Shown here piece after piece: positions 7,704 to 16,256 of a stretch of 64,000 nucleotides of DNA. The translations under genes and the position numbers were made by a program. Position 1 is the stretch's first letter. Every line of letters starts with the position of its first letter. Below the pieces are notes generated by a model. That model ran no database searches and was not told the origin of the DNA. It was given only the letters and a program-made list of their open reading frames with translations. The stretch lies in NCBI RefSeq assembly GCF_018130215.1, contig NZ_JAFCKQ010000007.1:62001-126000 (forward strand). Direction: 5' to 3'. The stretch comes from Bradyrhizobium jicamae (lineage in GTDB: Bacteria; Pseudomonadota; Alphaproteobacteria; Rhizobiales; Xanthobacteraceae).

Positions 7704-8837
7704 CTAAGCGCTCATCCGCGGCGTCTCCGAAGCATCGCCGATATCGGCCTGCAGCCAGCGGGCGATCCGGCGCCACGAATTGTTCAGTGCCTTGCAGCCC
7801 ATGAAAAGGGCGAGGTGACCACACGATTCGGTGGCGCGCTCCTGCCATGCCGGCGGCGTGCCCAGCAATCGCGCGGTCGCCAGCGCCTGGTCGCGCGGGA
7901 CCACGATGTCGTTATCGGCGGCGAGCAGGAAGACCGGCGTTTTCACCTCGGCGAGATCGAGCGCGCGGCCGAGCGCGACGAAGCCACCGTGCGCGATCCG
8001 GTTCTGGCGAAAGATCCAGTCGGTGACCTGAAGATAGTACGTGCCGGGCAGATCCAGCGTCTCGCGATTCCAGCGCTCGAAGCGATCGTGGAGCGCCTTG
8101 CCGGTCTCCGATCCAGTGAGATCTCGCTGCAACGCCGCTTCCACGTCATTTCGCGTGAGGGGCATGCTCCAGATCTGCAGCATGTTCGCGCCGCTGACGA
8201 TGCCGTCTCCCTGACGCACCATCGCCTCGAAGCCCGGCTGCGGAAGCGAGACCACCATTTTGGCAATTTGCGACGGCACCGAGATGTCGATCGGGCTGCC
8301 GGCGAGCACGAGCCGCCGCACCTTGCCCGGGAAACGCGCGGCATAAAGCAGCGACAGCCATCCACCCTGGCAGAGGCCTGCAAGATCAACCGGAGGCCCG
8401 ATTTCATCGACGGCGACGTTGAGCTCTGCAAGATAGGTATCGATCGAGAAGTAGCGCATATCGGGGGTGGCCGAGCGCCAGTCGGTGAGATAGAGGCGCG
8501 TAACCCCGGCGTTTCGCAGCACCTCCACCAGGCTGTGGTTCGGCGCAAAATCCGCGATCAACGAACGGTGCAGCGCGTAGGGCGCACAAACCAGCAACGG
8601 CCGGCCTTCAGCGCTTCGCGAAAAATCCACCAGACGCATCGACGGCAGCTGCAGCGCTACCCTGTTCGGCGTCGTCCACGGCAACGGCGCCTCGCCTTCG
8701 GGCCTCTGCGCGCGGTCGGCGTACCATTGCCAATATGTGTCGAGCACGACCCTCGTGGCCTCAAATGGCCACAGCCAGACGTGCTGCGCCAAGCCGGCGC
8801 CCGCATGTCGTTCCGGAGGTCCCGTCTTGTCGCTCAA
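7704..8837 (-). CDS. PHA synthase-like alpha/beta hydrolase (Cys nucleophile)
   Basis: 377 residues, shorter than true PhaC (about 560-600). The elbow reads GLCQGGW, so the nucleophile is Cys as in polyhydroxyalkanoate synthases rather than Ser. LAADNDIVVP supplies the Asp and ESCGHLALFMG the His. YLTDWR before the elbow is also PhaC-like. It may be an intracellular PHA depolymerase or a synthase-related enzyme on CoA esters or polymer. The start at 8837 is a TTG preceded by a weak GGGTGA site, so the N terminus is uncertain by some residues. No phasin or PhaA/B gene is nearby. Confidence 0.75.
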   Translation of the reverse strand: MSDKTGPPERHAGAGLAQHVWLWPFEATRVVLDTYWQWYADRAQRPEGEAPLPWTTPNRVALQLPSMRLVDFSRSAEGRPLLVCAPYALHRSLIADFAPNHSLVEVLRNAGVTRLYLTDWRSATPDMRYFSIDTYLAELNVAVDEIGPPVDLAGLCQGGWLSLLYAARFPGKVRRLVLAGSPIDISVPSQIAKMVVSLPQPGFEAMVRQGDGIVSGANMLQIWSMPLTRNDVEAALQRDLTGSETGKALHDRFERWNRETLDLPGTYYLQVTDWIFRQNRIAHGGFVALGRALDLAEVKTPVFLLAADNDIVVPRDQALATARLLGTPPAWQERATESCGHLALFMGCKALNNSWRRIARWLQADIGDASETPRMSA

Positions 8838-8985
8838 GACTGTTCACCCGATTGATGGACGCCGATTTGGTCGGGGGCGCATGGGTCAAGACGTTCGCGC
8901 CCGACCGAAAACCGACGAATTCAGGCCCATCACCCTACGCCAAATCTGGCGTGAGCGGCAGCCATAAAGACTGCCGCCATCAATA

Positions 8986-10053
8986 TTATGCCGCACGCGC
9001 CGCGTTCCGCTCGGCCTCGAGCTTCCGCGCAAACAACCAGCGGAAGTAGGTCAACGGTGCGTCGGCACCGATGGCCAGCAGCTGATAGTTCGGGTCGGCA
9101 TCGAACACCTTCTGCTGGGCTTCGATGATGTCCTTGTCCTCGTTGAAGCCCTCCTCCAGGGAATGCCGCAGCGAGAGCGCGATGTTCGGATTGTCGACGT
9201 CGAAATCGTGCAGATAGTTCCAGAAGAAGTGCGTGGTCGAGCGCGTCTCCGGCGTCATGAACTGCGCATTTCGATATGACCGCGTGCCCGGAACCTGGAC
9301 CCCCTTCTCGACGCCCTGCCCGGCAGGCGCGAAAGTGGTGTCGAGCGTGAAGATGCCGGGAATGATCATGCGGCCGATGTTGCGGCGGTCGATCGGATCG
9401 GTTTTGTTCGGGATCACCTTTTTGTGGTACGGCGGCGGCTCGGCGCCCATGTGCCAGCGCTCGACGCGGAAGCCGTCATCCAGCTTCTCGATCGCGACCG
9501 GCTTGGTCTTGTAGGCATACTCCTCGGAGCCACCGAGCGTGTTGGTGTGCACGAAGGCGAGATGGGCGAAGTCGCTGAGGTTATCGACGATCAGGAGCCA
9601 GTTGGCCTTGTAGTGCATATAGCCCGGCAGTCCGCGCCACTTCGGATCCTCGAGCGGCGGATAGTCGAGGACCAGCTTCGGATCGGCCTTCTCGGGATCC
9701 CCGGTCCAGATGAAGATCATGTTGTAGCGTTCGACCACGGGGTAGCTTCGCACGCCGAGCTTGGCGGGAATGACGTCCTGGCCGGGAATCTGGATGCACT
9801 TGCCGTCGGAGGCGAATTTCATGCCGTGATACATGCACCTGATGTCGTCGCCCTCGACACGCCCCATCGAGAGCGGCGCGGCGCGATGGCAGCAGCGATC
9901 GTCGAGCGCGACGACCTTTCCGCTCGATCCGCGATAGAGCACGATCGGGCGTTCCAAAATCGTCCGCGCCAGCTTCTTGCCGTCGATCAGTTCGTGATTC
10001 CACGCCGCCACATACCAGCTGTTGCGCAGGAAAATTCCGTCGTCGTCGGCCAT
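8986..10053 (-). CDS. Rieske non-haem iron aromatic oxygenase, vanillate O-demethylase oxygenase (VanA)-like
   Basis: 355 residues. The N-terminal Rieske domain has CCHRAAPL and CMYHG about 20 residues later, giving the Cys-His/Cys-His 2Fe-2S ligands. The catalytic domain has NLSDFAHLAFVH near residue 160, with the Asp and His residues that bridge to and bind the mononuclear iron. Length and motif spacing match VanA-type O-demethylases and dicamba-type monooxygenases. These need a separate ferredoxin-reductase (VanB), and none is adjacent. The ATG has a strong GGGGAGGA site. A LysR gene is divergent and probably controls it. The aromatic substrate is inferred only. Confidence 0.85.
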   Translation of the reverse strand: MADDDGIFLRNSWYVAAWNHELIDGKKLARTILERPIVLYRGSSGKVVALDDRCCHRAAPLSMGRVEGDDIRCMYHGMKFASDGKCIQIPGQDVIPAKLGVRSYPVVERYNMIFIWTGDPEKADPKLVLDYPPLEDPKWRGLPGYMHYKANWLLIVDNLSDFAHLAFVHTNTLGGSEEYAYKTKPVAIEKLDDGFRVERWHMGAEPPPYHKKVIPNKTDPIDRRNIGRMIIPGIFTLDTTFAPAGQGVEKGVQVPGTRSYRNAQFMTPETRSTTHFFWNYLHDFDVDNPNIALSLRHSLEEGFNEDKDIIEAQQKVFDADPNYQLLAIGADAPLTYFRWLFARKLEAERNAARAA

Positions 10054-10163
10054 GTCGTCCTCCCCGATGCAATGTCCGTTGCGACGACGTTAGGTGATCT
10101 CCGTCATCAGGATAATCCGATTTGGCTGGACACACTGTACCGCTGCATGGACAATCGCGCGTC

Positions 10164-11072
10164 ATGGAGTGGCGCGACTGGGAGCTGTTTTGCGAGGTTG
10201 TCGAGCATGGCGGCTTCACCGCCGCTGCCCGCGTGCTCGGCCATCCCAAATCGAGCCTTAGTGCTGCAGTGCAACGGCTGGAAGCCAATCTCGGCCTGCG
10301 GTTGATCGAACGCACCACCCGGCATTTGCGGCTGACCGATGCCGGCGAGACCATCTATCGCAAGGTCCGCCCGCTGTTCGCGGCGCTGCACGACACCCAC
10401 AGCGAGGCGCTGGCGATGAGCAGCGCGGTGGCCGGCACGCTGCGCATCAAGGCGCCCTACGAATTCGGCGCGCATCATGCCGGGCCGGTCGCCTGCGCGG
10501 TGATGAGCCGCTACCCGGAGCTTTCGATCCGGATCGATGTCGAGCACGACATCGTCAATCCAATCGCCGAGAATTACGACATCGTATTCGCGATGCTGGA
10601 GGCGCCGCTGCCGGCGGCCGGCATCGTGATCCGCCGCGTGTTCACCCTCGAGCGCGGGCTGTTTGCCGCTCCAGCGCTTCTGGAGAAATTCGGCGAACCA
10701 CGAAATCTGGAGGACCTGAGGAAGCTGCCGCTGCTGACAGGTCCCAACGACACGCCGTGGGCGATCACCGCACCCGGCGGCGCCGTCGAGCATCTCGATG
10801 TCGAGAAGGCGCGCCTCACCTCTTCCAACGCGCATGTCCGCCTGCAGGCGGCGCTCGCCGGCCACGGCGTGCTGCGGGTGACCGCGAGCTACACCCGCGC
10901 CGCAGTGGCCGCCGGCCAGTTGCGGCGGCTGTTGCCGGATCATGCCTGCGAGCCCCTCAACGTCCACGCGCTGCTGCCGGCCCGGCAATTCGTCCCCGCG
11001 AAGGCGCGCTGCTTCCTTGATGCGATGGAGGCGCACGCGCGCGGCGATCCCGAGGCCTATATCAAGCCGTAG
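10164..11072 (+). CDS. LysR family transcriptional regulator
   Basis: 302 residues from the ATG at 10164. The helix-turn-helix is at residues 1-60 (FCEVVEHGGFTAAARVLGHPKSSLSAAVQRLE, then RTTRHLRLTDAGE), followed by the usual substrate-binding domain. The start was set where the HTH begins; an in-frame TTG 14 codons upstream is less likely. It faces the Rieske oxygenase gene across 110 bases, the classic LysR arrangement, so it probably activates that gene in response to the aromatic substrate. I did not find a clear T-N11-A operator in the spacer. Confidence 0.9.
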   Translation: MEWRDWELFCEVVEHGGFTAAARVLGHPKSSLSAAVQRLEANLGLRLIERTTRHLRLTDAGETIYRKVRPLFAALHDTHSEALAMSSAVAGTLRIKAPYEFGAHHAGPVACAVMSRYPELSIRIDVEHDIVNPIAENYDIVFAMLEAPLPAAGIVIRRVFTLERGLFAAPALLEKFGEPRNLEDLRKLPLLTGPNDTPWAITAPGGAVEHLDVEKARLTSSNAHVRLQAALAGHGVLRVTASYTRAAVAAGQLRRLLPDHACEPLNVHALLPARQFVPAKARCFLDAMEAHARGDPEAYIKP

Positions 11073-11117
11073 GCTTGGATCCGGTGGCCGAATTGTTCGA
11101 GCCTTGGCCACTTTTTT

Positions 11118-11147
11118 GGGAACCTTGTCCGGCCCGGCAGCATCCAA
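11118..11147 (+). promoter_or_regulatory. Putative ECF sigma promoter in front of the sigma gene
   Basis: GGGAACCT at 11118-11125 and CATCCAA at 11141-11147, 15 bases apart. The sigma factor ATG is 36 bases downstream. The GGAAC -35 type is typical of ECF promoters, and the same pair recurs at 11880-11908, which suggests autoregulation. Confidence 0.65.
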
Positions 11148-11183
11148 TGCGGGCAAGCTGCGAAGAACGAGAGCGATCCCGCC

Positions 11184-11873
11184 ATGCGACAAGCCCAGCT
11201 AACGTCCGTTGCGCCCGCCAGGGCGGGCGACGCCGCGCTCGTCAAGCGCGCGCTCGCCCGCGACGAGGCCGCCGTCCGCGCCATCATGCAGGCGAATAAT
11301 CGCCGGCTGTTCCGGCTGGCGCGCGGCATCCTGCGCAACGACGGCGAGGCCGAGGACGTGGTCCAGGATGCCTATGTCCGCGCCTTCACCCATCTCGACC
11401 AGTTCCGCGGCGACTCCAGTCTGTCGACCTGGCTGTCGCGGATCGCCATCAACGAGGCGCTCGGCCGCCTGCGTCGCGAGCCGCCAAGCGTGGAGTGGTC
11501 CGAGTTGCCGCCAGGTGCCCTCGAAGCCCAAATCATCCAGTTCCCACTGTCGTCGGTGGACGATCCGGAAAAATCCATGGCCCAGCGCGAAATCCAGCAC
11601 ATCGTCGAACATGCGATCGACGAATTGTCCGCGGCGTTTCGCCTCGTCTTCATTGCCCGCGTGGTCGAGGGCATGAGCGTCGAGGAGACCGCGGAACTCC
11701 TCCATCTGAAGCCGGAAACCGTGAAGACGCGCCTGCACCGCGCTCGAACCATGCTGCGCCACAATGTCGAGAAGAAGATCGGCCCGGTGGTGCTGGAGGC
11801 CTTTCCCTTTGCCGGCAAGCGCTGCGAGCGGCTGACCGGCGCCGTGCTGAAGCGGCTGGGCTACAGCGCCTAG
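11184..11873 (+). CDS. ECF (group 4) RNA polymerase sigma factor
   Basis: 229 residues. Sigma region 2 spans about residues 30-100 (LFRLARGILRNDGEAEDVVQDAYVRAF, then STWLSRIAINEALGRLRR). Region 4 spans about 145-200 and includes the helix-turn-helix MSVEETAELLHLKPETVKTRLHRARTML. The C-terminal tail of about 30 residues after region 4 carries a single Cys (GKRCERL). No anti-sigma gene or zinc-binding ASD protein is adjacent, so control may be transcriptional or through the tail. A matching promoter motif precedes this gene and the next operon (DUF4142 and cupredoxin), indicating autoregulation and a local regulon. Confidence 0.92.
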   Translation: MRQAQLTSVAPARAGDAALVKRALARDEAAVRAIMQANNRRLFRLARGILRNDGEAEDVVQDAYVRAFTHLDQFRGDSSLSTWLSRIAINEALGRLRREPPSVEWSELPPGALEAQIIQFPLSSVDDPEKSMAQREIQHIVEHAIDELSAAFRLVFIARVVEGMSVEETAELLHLKPETVKTRLHRARTMLRHNVEKKIGPVVLEAFPFAGKRCERLTGAVLKRLGYSA

Positions 11874-11879
11874 ATTTTC

Positions 11880-11908
11880 GGGAACCTCTCCGCTTCAGCG
11901 CCATCCAA
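11880..11908 (+). promoter_or_regulatory. Putative ECF sigma promoter of the DUF4142-cupredoxin pair
   Basis: GGGAACCT at 11880-11887 and CATCCAA at 11902-11908, 14 bases apart, with the DUF4142 ATG 58 bases downstream. Nearly the same two boxes precede the sigma gene itself, while the spacer sequences differ, as expected for conserved promoter elements. Confidence 0.65.
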
Positions 11909-11966
11909 CACCTGTGAGATCAACCACGCGCCGGCACCATCTCCGGCGCCACAGGAGTGTCAAACC

Positions 11967-12488
11967 ATGTTCGTTCGATTGAGCATCGCGGTCGCCGCGC
12001 TGAGCCTGTTGAGCAGCGCCGCGCTCGCACAGGGCGCGAAGCTGACCGACCCCCAGATCGCGCATATTGCCTATACTGCCGGCGTGATCGACATCAATGC
12101 CGCCAAGCAAGCGGAGAAGAAAGCCTCCAACAAGGAGGTCAAGGCGTTCGCCAGGGACATGGCGCGCGACCATGAGGCGGTGAACAAGCAGGCGCTCGCC
12201 CTCGTCAAGAAACTGAAGGTCACGCCCGAAGACAACGACACCAGCAAGGCGCTGTCGAAACAGGCCGCCGACAAGCTCGCCGAACTCAGCAAGCTGAAGG
12301 GCGCCGCCTACGACAAGGCCTACATCGACAACGAGGTCGCCTACCACAAGACCGTCAACTCCGCCCTGGAGACACAGCTGATCCCGTCGGCAAGCAACGC
12401 CGAGCTCAAGGGCCTGCTGCAAACCGGCCTGAAGATCTTCCAGGGCCACGAGCAGCATGCCGAGCACGTCGCGGCCGACCTGAAGTAG
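11967..12488 (+). CDS. DUF4142 family exported protein
   Basis: 173 residues. A signal peptide (hydrophobic core IAVAALSLLSSAALA, cleavage after ALA) points to the periplasm. The rest is a helical DUF4142 domain, distantly ferritin-like, with the typical segments IAYTAGVIDINAAKQAEKKA, VKAFARDMARDHEAVN and the His-containing YIDNEVAYHKTV. Function of the family is unknown; many members lie in stress regulons. Here an ECF-type promoter precedes it and a cupredoxin gene follows after 10 bases, so a role in envelope stress or metal/redox response is reasonable inference. Confidence 0.88.
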   Translation: MFVRLSIAVAALSLLSSAALAQGAKLTDPQIAHIAYTAGVIDINAAKQAEKKASNKEVKAFARDMARDHEAVNKQALALVKKLKVTPEDNDTSKALSKQAADKLAELSKLKGAAYDKAYIDNEVAYHKTVNSALETQLIPSASNAELKGLLQTGLKIFQGHEQHAEHVAADLK

Positions 12489-12498
12489 GAGCCACGCC

Positions 12499-12819
12499 AT
12501 GTCGTCAGGACGCCATCTCGCGACGCTTGCCTTTCTCACGTTTGGCGCGATGGCCGTCCCGGCACATGCGGCCACGATACAGATCGTGATGCAGAACCTT
12601 GTGATCTCGCCGTCCGAGGTGTCGGCCAGGGTGGGTGACACCATCGAATGGGTCAACAGGGACATCGTGGCCCACACCGCCACGGCAAGGAACGGCGACT
12701 TCGACGTGATGCTGGCACCGAAGAAGACCGGGAGCGCGGTGCTGAAGAAGCCTGGAACGGTTGATTATTACTGCCGCTTCCATCCCAACATGAAGGCGAT
12801 GCTGAAAATCGCGCCGTAG
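12499..12819 (+). CDS. Periplasmic cupredoxin (type 1 copper protein, plastocyanin/amicyanin-like)
   Basis: 106 residues with a signal peptide ending in PAHA|ATI. The mature domain of about 80 residues has the blue-copper ligands: His in VAHTAT, then Cys, His and Met in YYCRFHPNM, spaced C-x2-H-x2-M as in amicyanin/pseudoazurin-type loops. It would shuttle electrons in the periplasm, partner unknown. It follows the DUF4142 gene by 10 bases with its own GGAG site, so both should be transcribed from the ECF-type promoter at 11880. Confidence 0.9.
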   Translation: MSSGRHLATLAFLTFGAMAVPAHAATIQIVMQNLVISPSEVSARVGDTIEWVNRDIVAHTATARNGDFDVMLAPKKTGSAVLKKPGTVDYYCRFHPNMKAMLKIAP

Positions 12820-12914
12820 CGCGCGCGATGACGTCCGAGGTAATCGATCGGCATGCGCGAACCTTCGATAGTGCGGTCAGCCGAACCATCCGGCTTCAAT
12901 CGAAGGAGAACGCA

Positions 12915-13277
12915 ATGACCGACCATGCCACAATCGCCCGCCGCTATATCGAACTCTGGAACGAGCGTACGCCGAGCCGCCGTCGCGAGATGCTGAGCGA
13001 GAGCTGGACGGCGGATGCACGCTATGTCGACCCGCTGATGAGCGGCGATGGTCACGCCGGCGTCGAGGCGCTGATCGCGGGTGTGCAGCAGAAGTTCCCC
13101 GACTTCACCTTCAGGCTGATCGGCGAGCCCAACGGATTCGGCGACCATGTCCGCTTCTCCTGGGGCCTCGGACCGGACGGCGTCGACAGCCCGATCAAGG
13201 GCACGGATTTCGCCGTGCTGAAGGAGGGCCGCATCACGAGCATCACCGGCTTCCTCGACCAGGTGCCGGGCGCCTGA
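12915..13277 (+). CDS. SnoaL-like / nuclear transport factor 2-fold protein
   Basis: 120 residues from the ATG at 12915, which has AAGGAGAA seven bases upstream; the frame runs 29 codons further upstream inside an untranslated stretch. The single domain fits the NTF2/SnoaL fold: IARRYIELWNE at the start, DARYVDPLMSGDGHAGVEALI in the middle, and strands ending TDFAVLKEGRITSITGFLD. Such proteins are small isomerases, hydrolases or unassigned binding proteins. No pathway partner is apparent. Confidence 0.8.
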   Translation: MTDHATIARRYIELWNERTPSRRREMLSESWTADARYVDPLMSGDGHAGVEALIAGVQQKFPDFTFRLIGEPNGFGDHVRFSWGLGPDGVDSPIKGTDFAVLKEGRITSITGFLDQVPGA

Positions 13278-13284
13278 CGCCCGC

Positions 13285-13324
13285 CGTCGTTCCAGGGCTC
13301 GCGGAGCGAAACCCCGGAACGACG
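13285..13324. repeat. Short copy of the CGTCATTCCGGGG-type intergenic repeat
   Basis: CGTCGTTCC at 13285-13293 pairs with GGAACGACG at 13316-13324, and the centre GGCTCGCGGAGCG resembles the longer copies at 37056 and 55124. It lies just after the SnoaL-like stop and may serve as its 3' hairpin. Confidence 0.5.
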
Positions 13325-13413
13325 AGTGGACAGGCCCGCGTCAACCGATAGTACTGCTGCTTCCACGCGAGCGATGTCGCTGATAGTCTTGCCGAAACAA
13401 TTCGGAGGACAGC

Positions 13414-14211
13414 ATGAAGGCAGATTTCGCCTTCAGGACATCCGCGGTCAGCGACATCACGCCGGCCCTGCTGGCGATCGGCCGCGAGGCTTTTCCGCAG
13501 GCGCTGATCGGCGCGCTGAGGCGCGTTGCCGATGTCGGCCATTGCATGGTGTTCTCGTTTGCAGGCGCGCGCTCCGCCGCGTGCCTGCTCGACGTCGGCA
13601 ACATCCCGACCGGCCGCGACCTCGGCGTAGCCTATTCCGAGCATTTCCACCGGGCCGATCCGAACCGCGACGCCGTGTTCGAGGGCCAGGCGCAAGGCGC
13701 GCCGATCGTGCTGCCGACCTTTGCCCGCCGAATGTACGACGACAGCTATCGCAAGATCTTCTTCGACGATTCCGACATCGTGGACAAGTTCGCCTCCGCG
13801 ATCTGGGTCGACGACACCTGCTTCTACGTCAATTTCTACCGCATCACCGCGCAGGGCCGTTTCACCCGCGACCAGATCGCGCGACTGACCGCGGTTGCTC
13901 CTGCGGTCAGCGCGGCGGTGGCGCGCCACTTCCAGCACGACGCGGAGCCGGACATCGATCCGATGCAGCGGCTGAAGGCGCTGTTTGCAACCGCAGAGCC
14001 GCTGGCGATCCTGACCGGGCGCGAGAAGGAGGTCTGCCTGCGGATCCTCTGCGGCCTGAGCTCGGAGGCGATCGCAGCCGAGCTTGGCATCGGCCTGCAT
14101 TCGGCCCTGACCTATCGCAAGCGCGCCTACGACAAGCTCGGCATCTCCTCGCAGAACGAGCTGTTTGCGATTGTCCTGCGCCTCATGGCGTTGGCGCACC
14201 GGTTGAACTGA
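13414..14211 (+). CDS. LuxR family (GerE-type HTH) transcriptional regulator
   Basis: 265 residues. The C-terminal HTH lies near residues 195-255, with LTGREKEVCLRILCGLSSEAIAAELGI followed by LTYRKRAYDKLGISSQNELF. The N-terminal 190 residues match no sensor domain I recognise and lack the conserved residues of an acyl-homoserine-lactone-binding domain. The ATG has GGAGGA. The cytochrome P450 gene follows after 93 bases on the same strand, so regulation of that gene is possible. A solo LuxR without a nearby LuxI gene. Confidence 0.88.
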   Translation: MKADFAFRTSAVSDITPALLAIGREAFPQALIGALRRVADVGHCMVFSFAGARSAACLLDVGNIPTGRDLGVAYSEHFHRADPNRDAVFEGQAQGAPIVLPTFARRMYDDSYRKIFFDDSDIVDKFASAIWVDDTCFYVNFYRITAQGRFTRDQIARLTAVAPAVSAAVARHFQHDAEPDIDPMQRLKALFATAEPLAILTGREKEVCLRILCGLSSEAIAAELGIGLHSALTYRKRAYDKLGISSQNELFAIVLRLMALAHRLN

Positions 14212-14304
14212 CCCGTGCTATTTCCGGGACGCTGTCCCCAACCATGGGGACAGACACCGGTGACCGGCCTGGCCTAATGTGCGGCGGGAAGAGAGAGCCA
14301 GACC

Positions 14305-15474
14305 ATGAGCACCGCGCCGCATTTCGACATCGACGTACCGGCCTTCTGGCAGGATCCCTATCCGACGCTGGCGCGCCTGCGGAAGGAGGCGCCGATCGCC
14401 TTCGTGCCGCAGCTCGGCAGCACCTTGCTGTGCAGCCGCGACGACATCTTCGCCTCGGAGAAACAGATCGACGTGTTCTCGTCGCATCAGCCCGAGGGGC
14501 TGATGAACAAGCTGATGGGCCACAACATGATGCGCAAGGACGGCGATGCGCACATGAACGAGCGCAAGGCGATCTTTCCGGCGATCTCGCCGAAAACCGT
14601 GAGATCGCACTGGACCGCGCAATTCGACGGACATGCCACGCGCATCCTCGATGCGCTGCGCCCGGACGGCGTGGTCGACTTCGTGCAGGCGTTCGCGCTG
14701 CCGTTCTCGGCCGAATGCCTGAAATCGATCACCGGCCTCACCAACATGCGCTTCCAGGACATGAACGCCTGGTCGCAGGGCATGATCGACGGCATCGCCA
14801 ATTATACCGGCGATCCCGCGGTCGAGGCCCGCTGCCATGCTGCGACGTCGGGCATCGACGCCGCGATCGACGACATGGTGCCGGTGCTGACCAGGAAGCC
14901 GGATCTCAGCCTGCTCGGCGTGATGCTGCAATCCGGCATGCCGATGGAGAGCGTCCGGGCCAACATCAAGCTGGCGATATCAGGCGGTCAGAACGAGCCT
15001 CGCGATGCCATCGCCGGCACAGTATGGGCGCTCCTGACCCATCCCGATCAGCTCGCGCTGGCGACGAGCGGTGCGATCCCGTGGTTGCAGGCGTTCGAGG
15101 AATATGCCCGCTGGATCTCGCCGATCGGAATGTCGCCGCGACGGATCGCAAAGCCGTGGACCATCCGTGACGTCGCGTTCGAGACCAGCGAGCGGGTGTT
15201 CCTGATGTTCGGCTCGGCCAACCGCGACGAGAAGCATTTCAACGACCCCGAACGCTTCGACGTGCGGCGCGACGCCAGCAAGAGCATTGCCTTCGGTGCG
15301 GGCCCGCATTTCTGCGCCGGCGCCTGGGCCTCCCGAGCCATGGTCGCCGACGTCGCCCTGCCCGCGATCTTCAGGCGGCTGACCAATCTGCGCCTGATCG
15401 ACGATAGGCCGCCGCGGATCGGAGGCTGGGCATTCCGCGGCCTGCTGGACCTGCCGGTGACGTGGGATCGATAA
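14305..15474 (+). CDS. Cytochrome P450
   Basis: 389 residues, typical for a soluble bacterial P450. The haem loop FGAGPHFCAGAW near residue 333 fits FGxGxHxCxG, so the thiolate Cys is present. The K-helix ExxR is EYAR near residue 275. The I-helix is odd: it reads ISGGQNEPRD where most P450s have AGxDT, so the acid-alcohol pair used for oxygen activation is replaced by Asn-Glu-Pro. Some bacterial P450s share this NEP form. No ferredoxin or reductase gene is adjacent. The substrate is unknown. Confidence 0.9.
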   Translation: MSTAPHFDIDVPAFWQDPYPTLARLRKEAPIAFVPQLGSTLLCSRDDIFASEKQIDVFSSHQPEGLMNKLMGHNMMRKDGDAHMNERKAIFPAISPKTVRSHWTAQFDGHATRILDALRPDGVVDFVQAFALPFSAECLKSITGLTNMRFQDMNAWSQGMIDGIANYTGDPAVEARCHAATSGIDAAIDDMVPVLTRKPDLSLLGVMLQSGMPMESVRANIKLAISGGQNEPRDAIAGTVWALLTHPDQLALATSGAIPWLQAFEEYARWISPIGMSPRRIAKPWTIRDVAFETSERVFLMFGSANRDEKHFNDPERFDVRRDASKSIAFGAGPHFCAGAWASRAMVADVALPAIFRRLTNLRLIDDRPPRIGGWAFRGLLDLPVTWDR

Positions 15475-15730
15475 CCGGCGGCGCTCGCTGGCGCCGGAAT
15501 ATGCAAATGCAGAAACACTAGACGCTGACAACGCGTCCGCTGGCGTCCGCGCGGACGACTGCCGGCCGCGGCGGCGCGGTCACGAACCTGCCGATGAGCC
15601 CTCTATGTGCTGTCCGTCACCCCTGCGGCGATGGGCCTCGAAGGACTGTCACTCAAGTGTCATGAATCCATTTCAATCGACCGTTATTGATGAAAGAGCA
15701 GTCAGTTAGGCCGTTACAAGGAATTTGCGG

Positions 15731-16129
15731 ATGAACCCGAAGCACAATGGTAGTAGTCACGACGAGGCGATTCACGATCACGATGCGGTTGACCAGAACG
15801 TCGACGAGGGCAACGGCATCAACAAGACGGTTGCCGTCGTCGCAGTGGTGGCTGTGGGTGCAGCGGTGTTCGAAGCCGCCCTGCTTCCGGGACTTGCACT
15901 CGGCGTTGCCGCGGTCGCGGCGCCGAAATACCTGCCGAAGCTGGGTAATGCGCTCAATCCGCTCTTCAAGTCCACCGTTCGCGGCACCTACAAGTTCGCG
16001 CAGAAATCCCGCGAGATGTTCGCCGAAGCCCAGGAGCAGGTGCACGACATCGTCGCGGAAGTGAAAGCTGAAGGCCAGGCGACCGACGCGAAGGCGGCCG
16101 ACGGCCGCTCTCATCAGCCGGCGGCCTGA
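15731..16129 (+). CDS. DUF5132 family small membrane protein
   Basis: 132 residues from the ATG at 15731, which has AAGGA eight bases upstream. A His/Asp-rich N terminus (HNGSSHDEAIHDHD) is followed by one or two hydrophobic segments near residues 35-65 (VVAVVAVGAAVFEAALLPGLALG) and an acidic and Ala-rich tail. This layout fits DUF5132, a family usually found beside heavy-metal-type P-type ATPases. It is the first gene of a five-gene cluster running to 21056. The 256 bases upstream hold no gene and should contain the cluster promoter. Confidence 0.7.
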   Translation: MNPKHNGSSHDEAIHDHDAVDQNVDEGNGINKTVAVVAVVAVGAAVFEAALLPGLALGVAAVAAPKYLPKLGNALNPLFKSTVRGTYKFAQKSREMFAEAQEQVHDIVAEVKAEGQATDAKAADGRSHQPAA

Positions 16130-16256
16130 TCCGGACCGGGCGGGACAGCCGGAGAGGCTGTCTCCGCGAGCCAAGACAGCGGCACTGCGTGCAATCGCGT
16201 TTGACGACGGCATGATGTGTGTCCGACGCCGGCTCCCGAGTTGCTGGAGGAATACG

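Noticed and set aside
13326..15170. Very long plus-strand open frame of 614 codons
   Set aside because: It overlaps the LuxR and P450 genes in another frame. Its translation is Arg/Ala-rich with no domain, as is usual for shadow frames in high-GC DNA.
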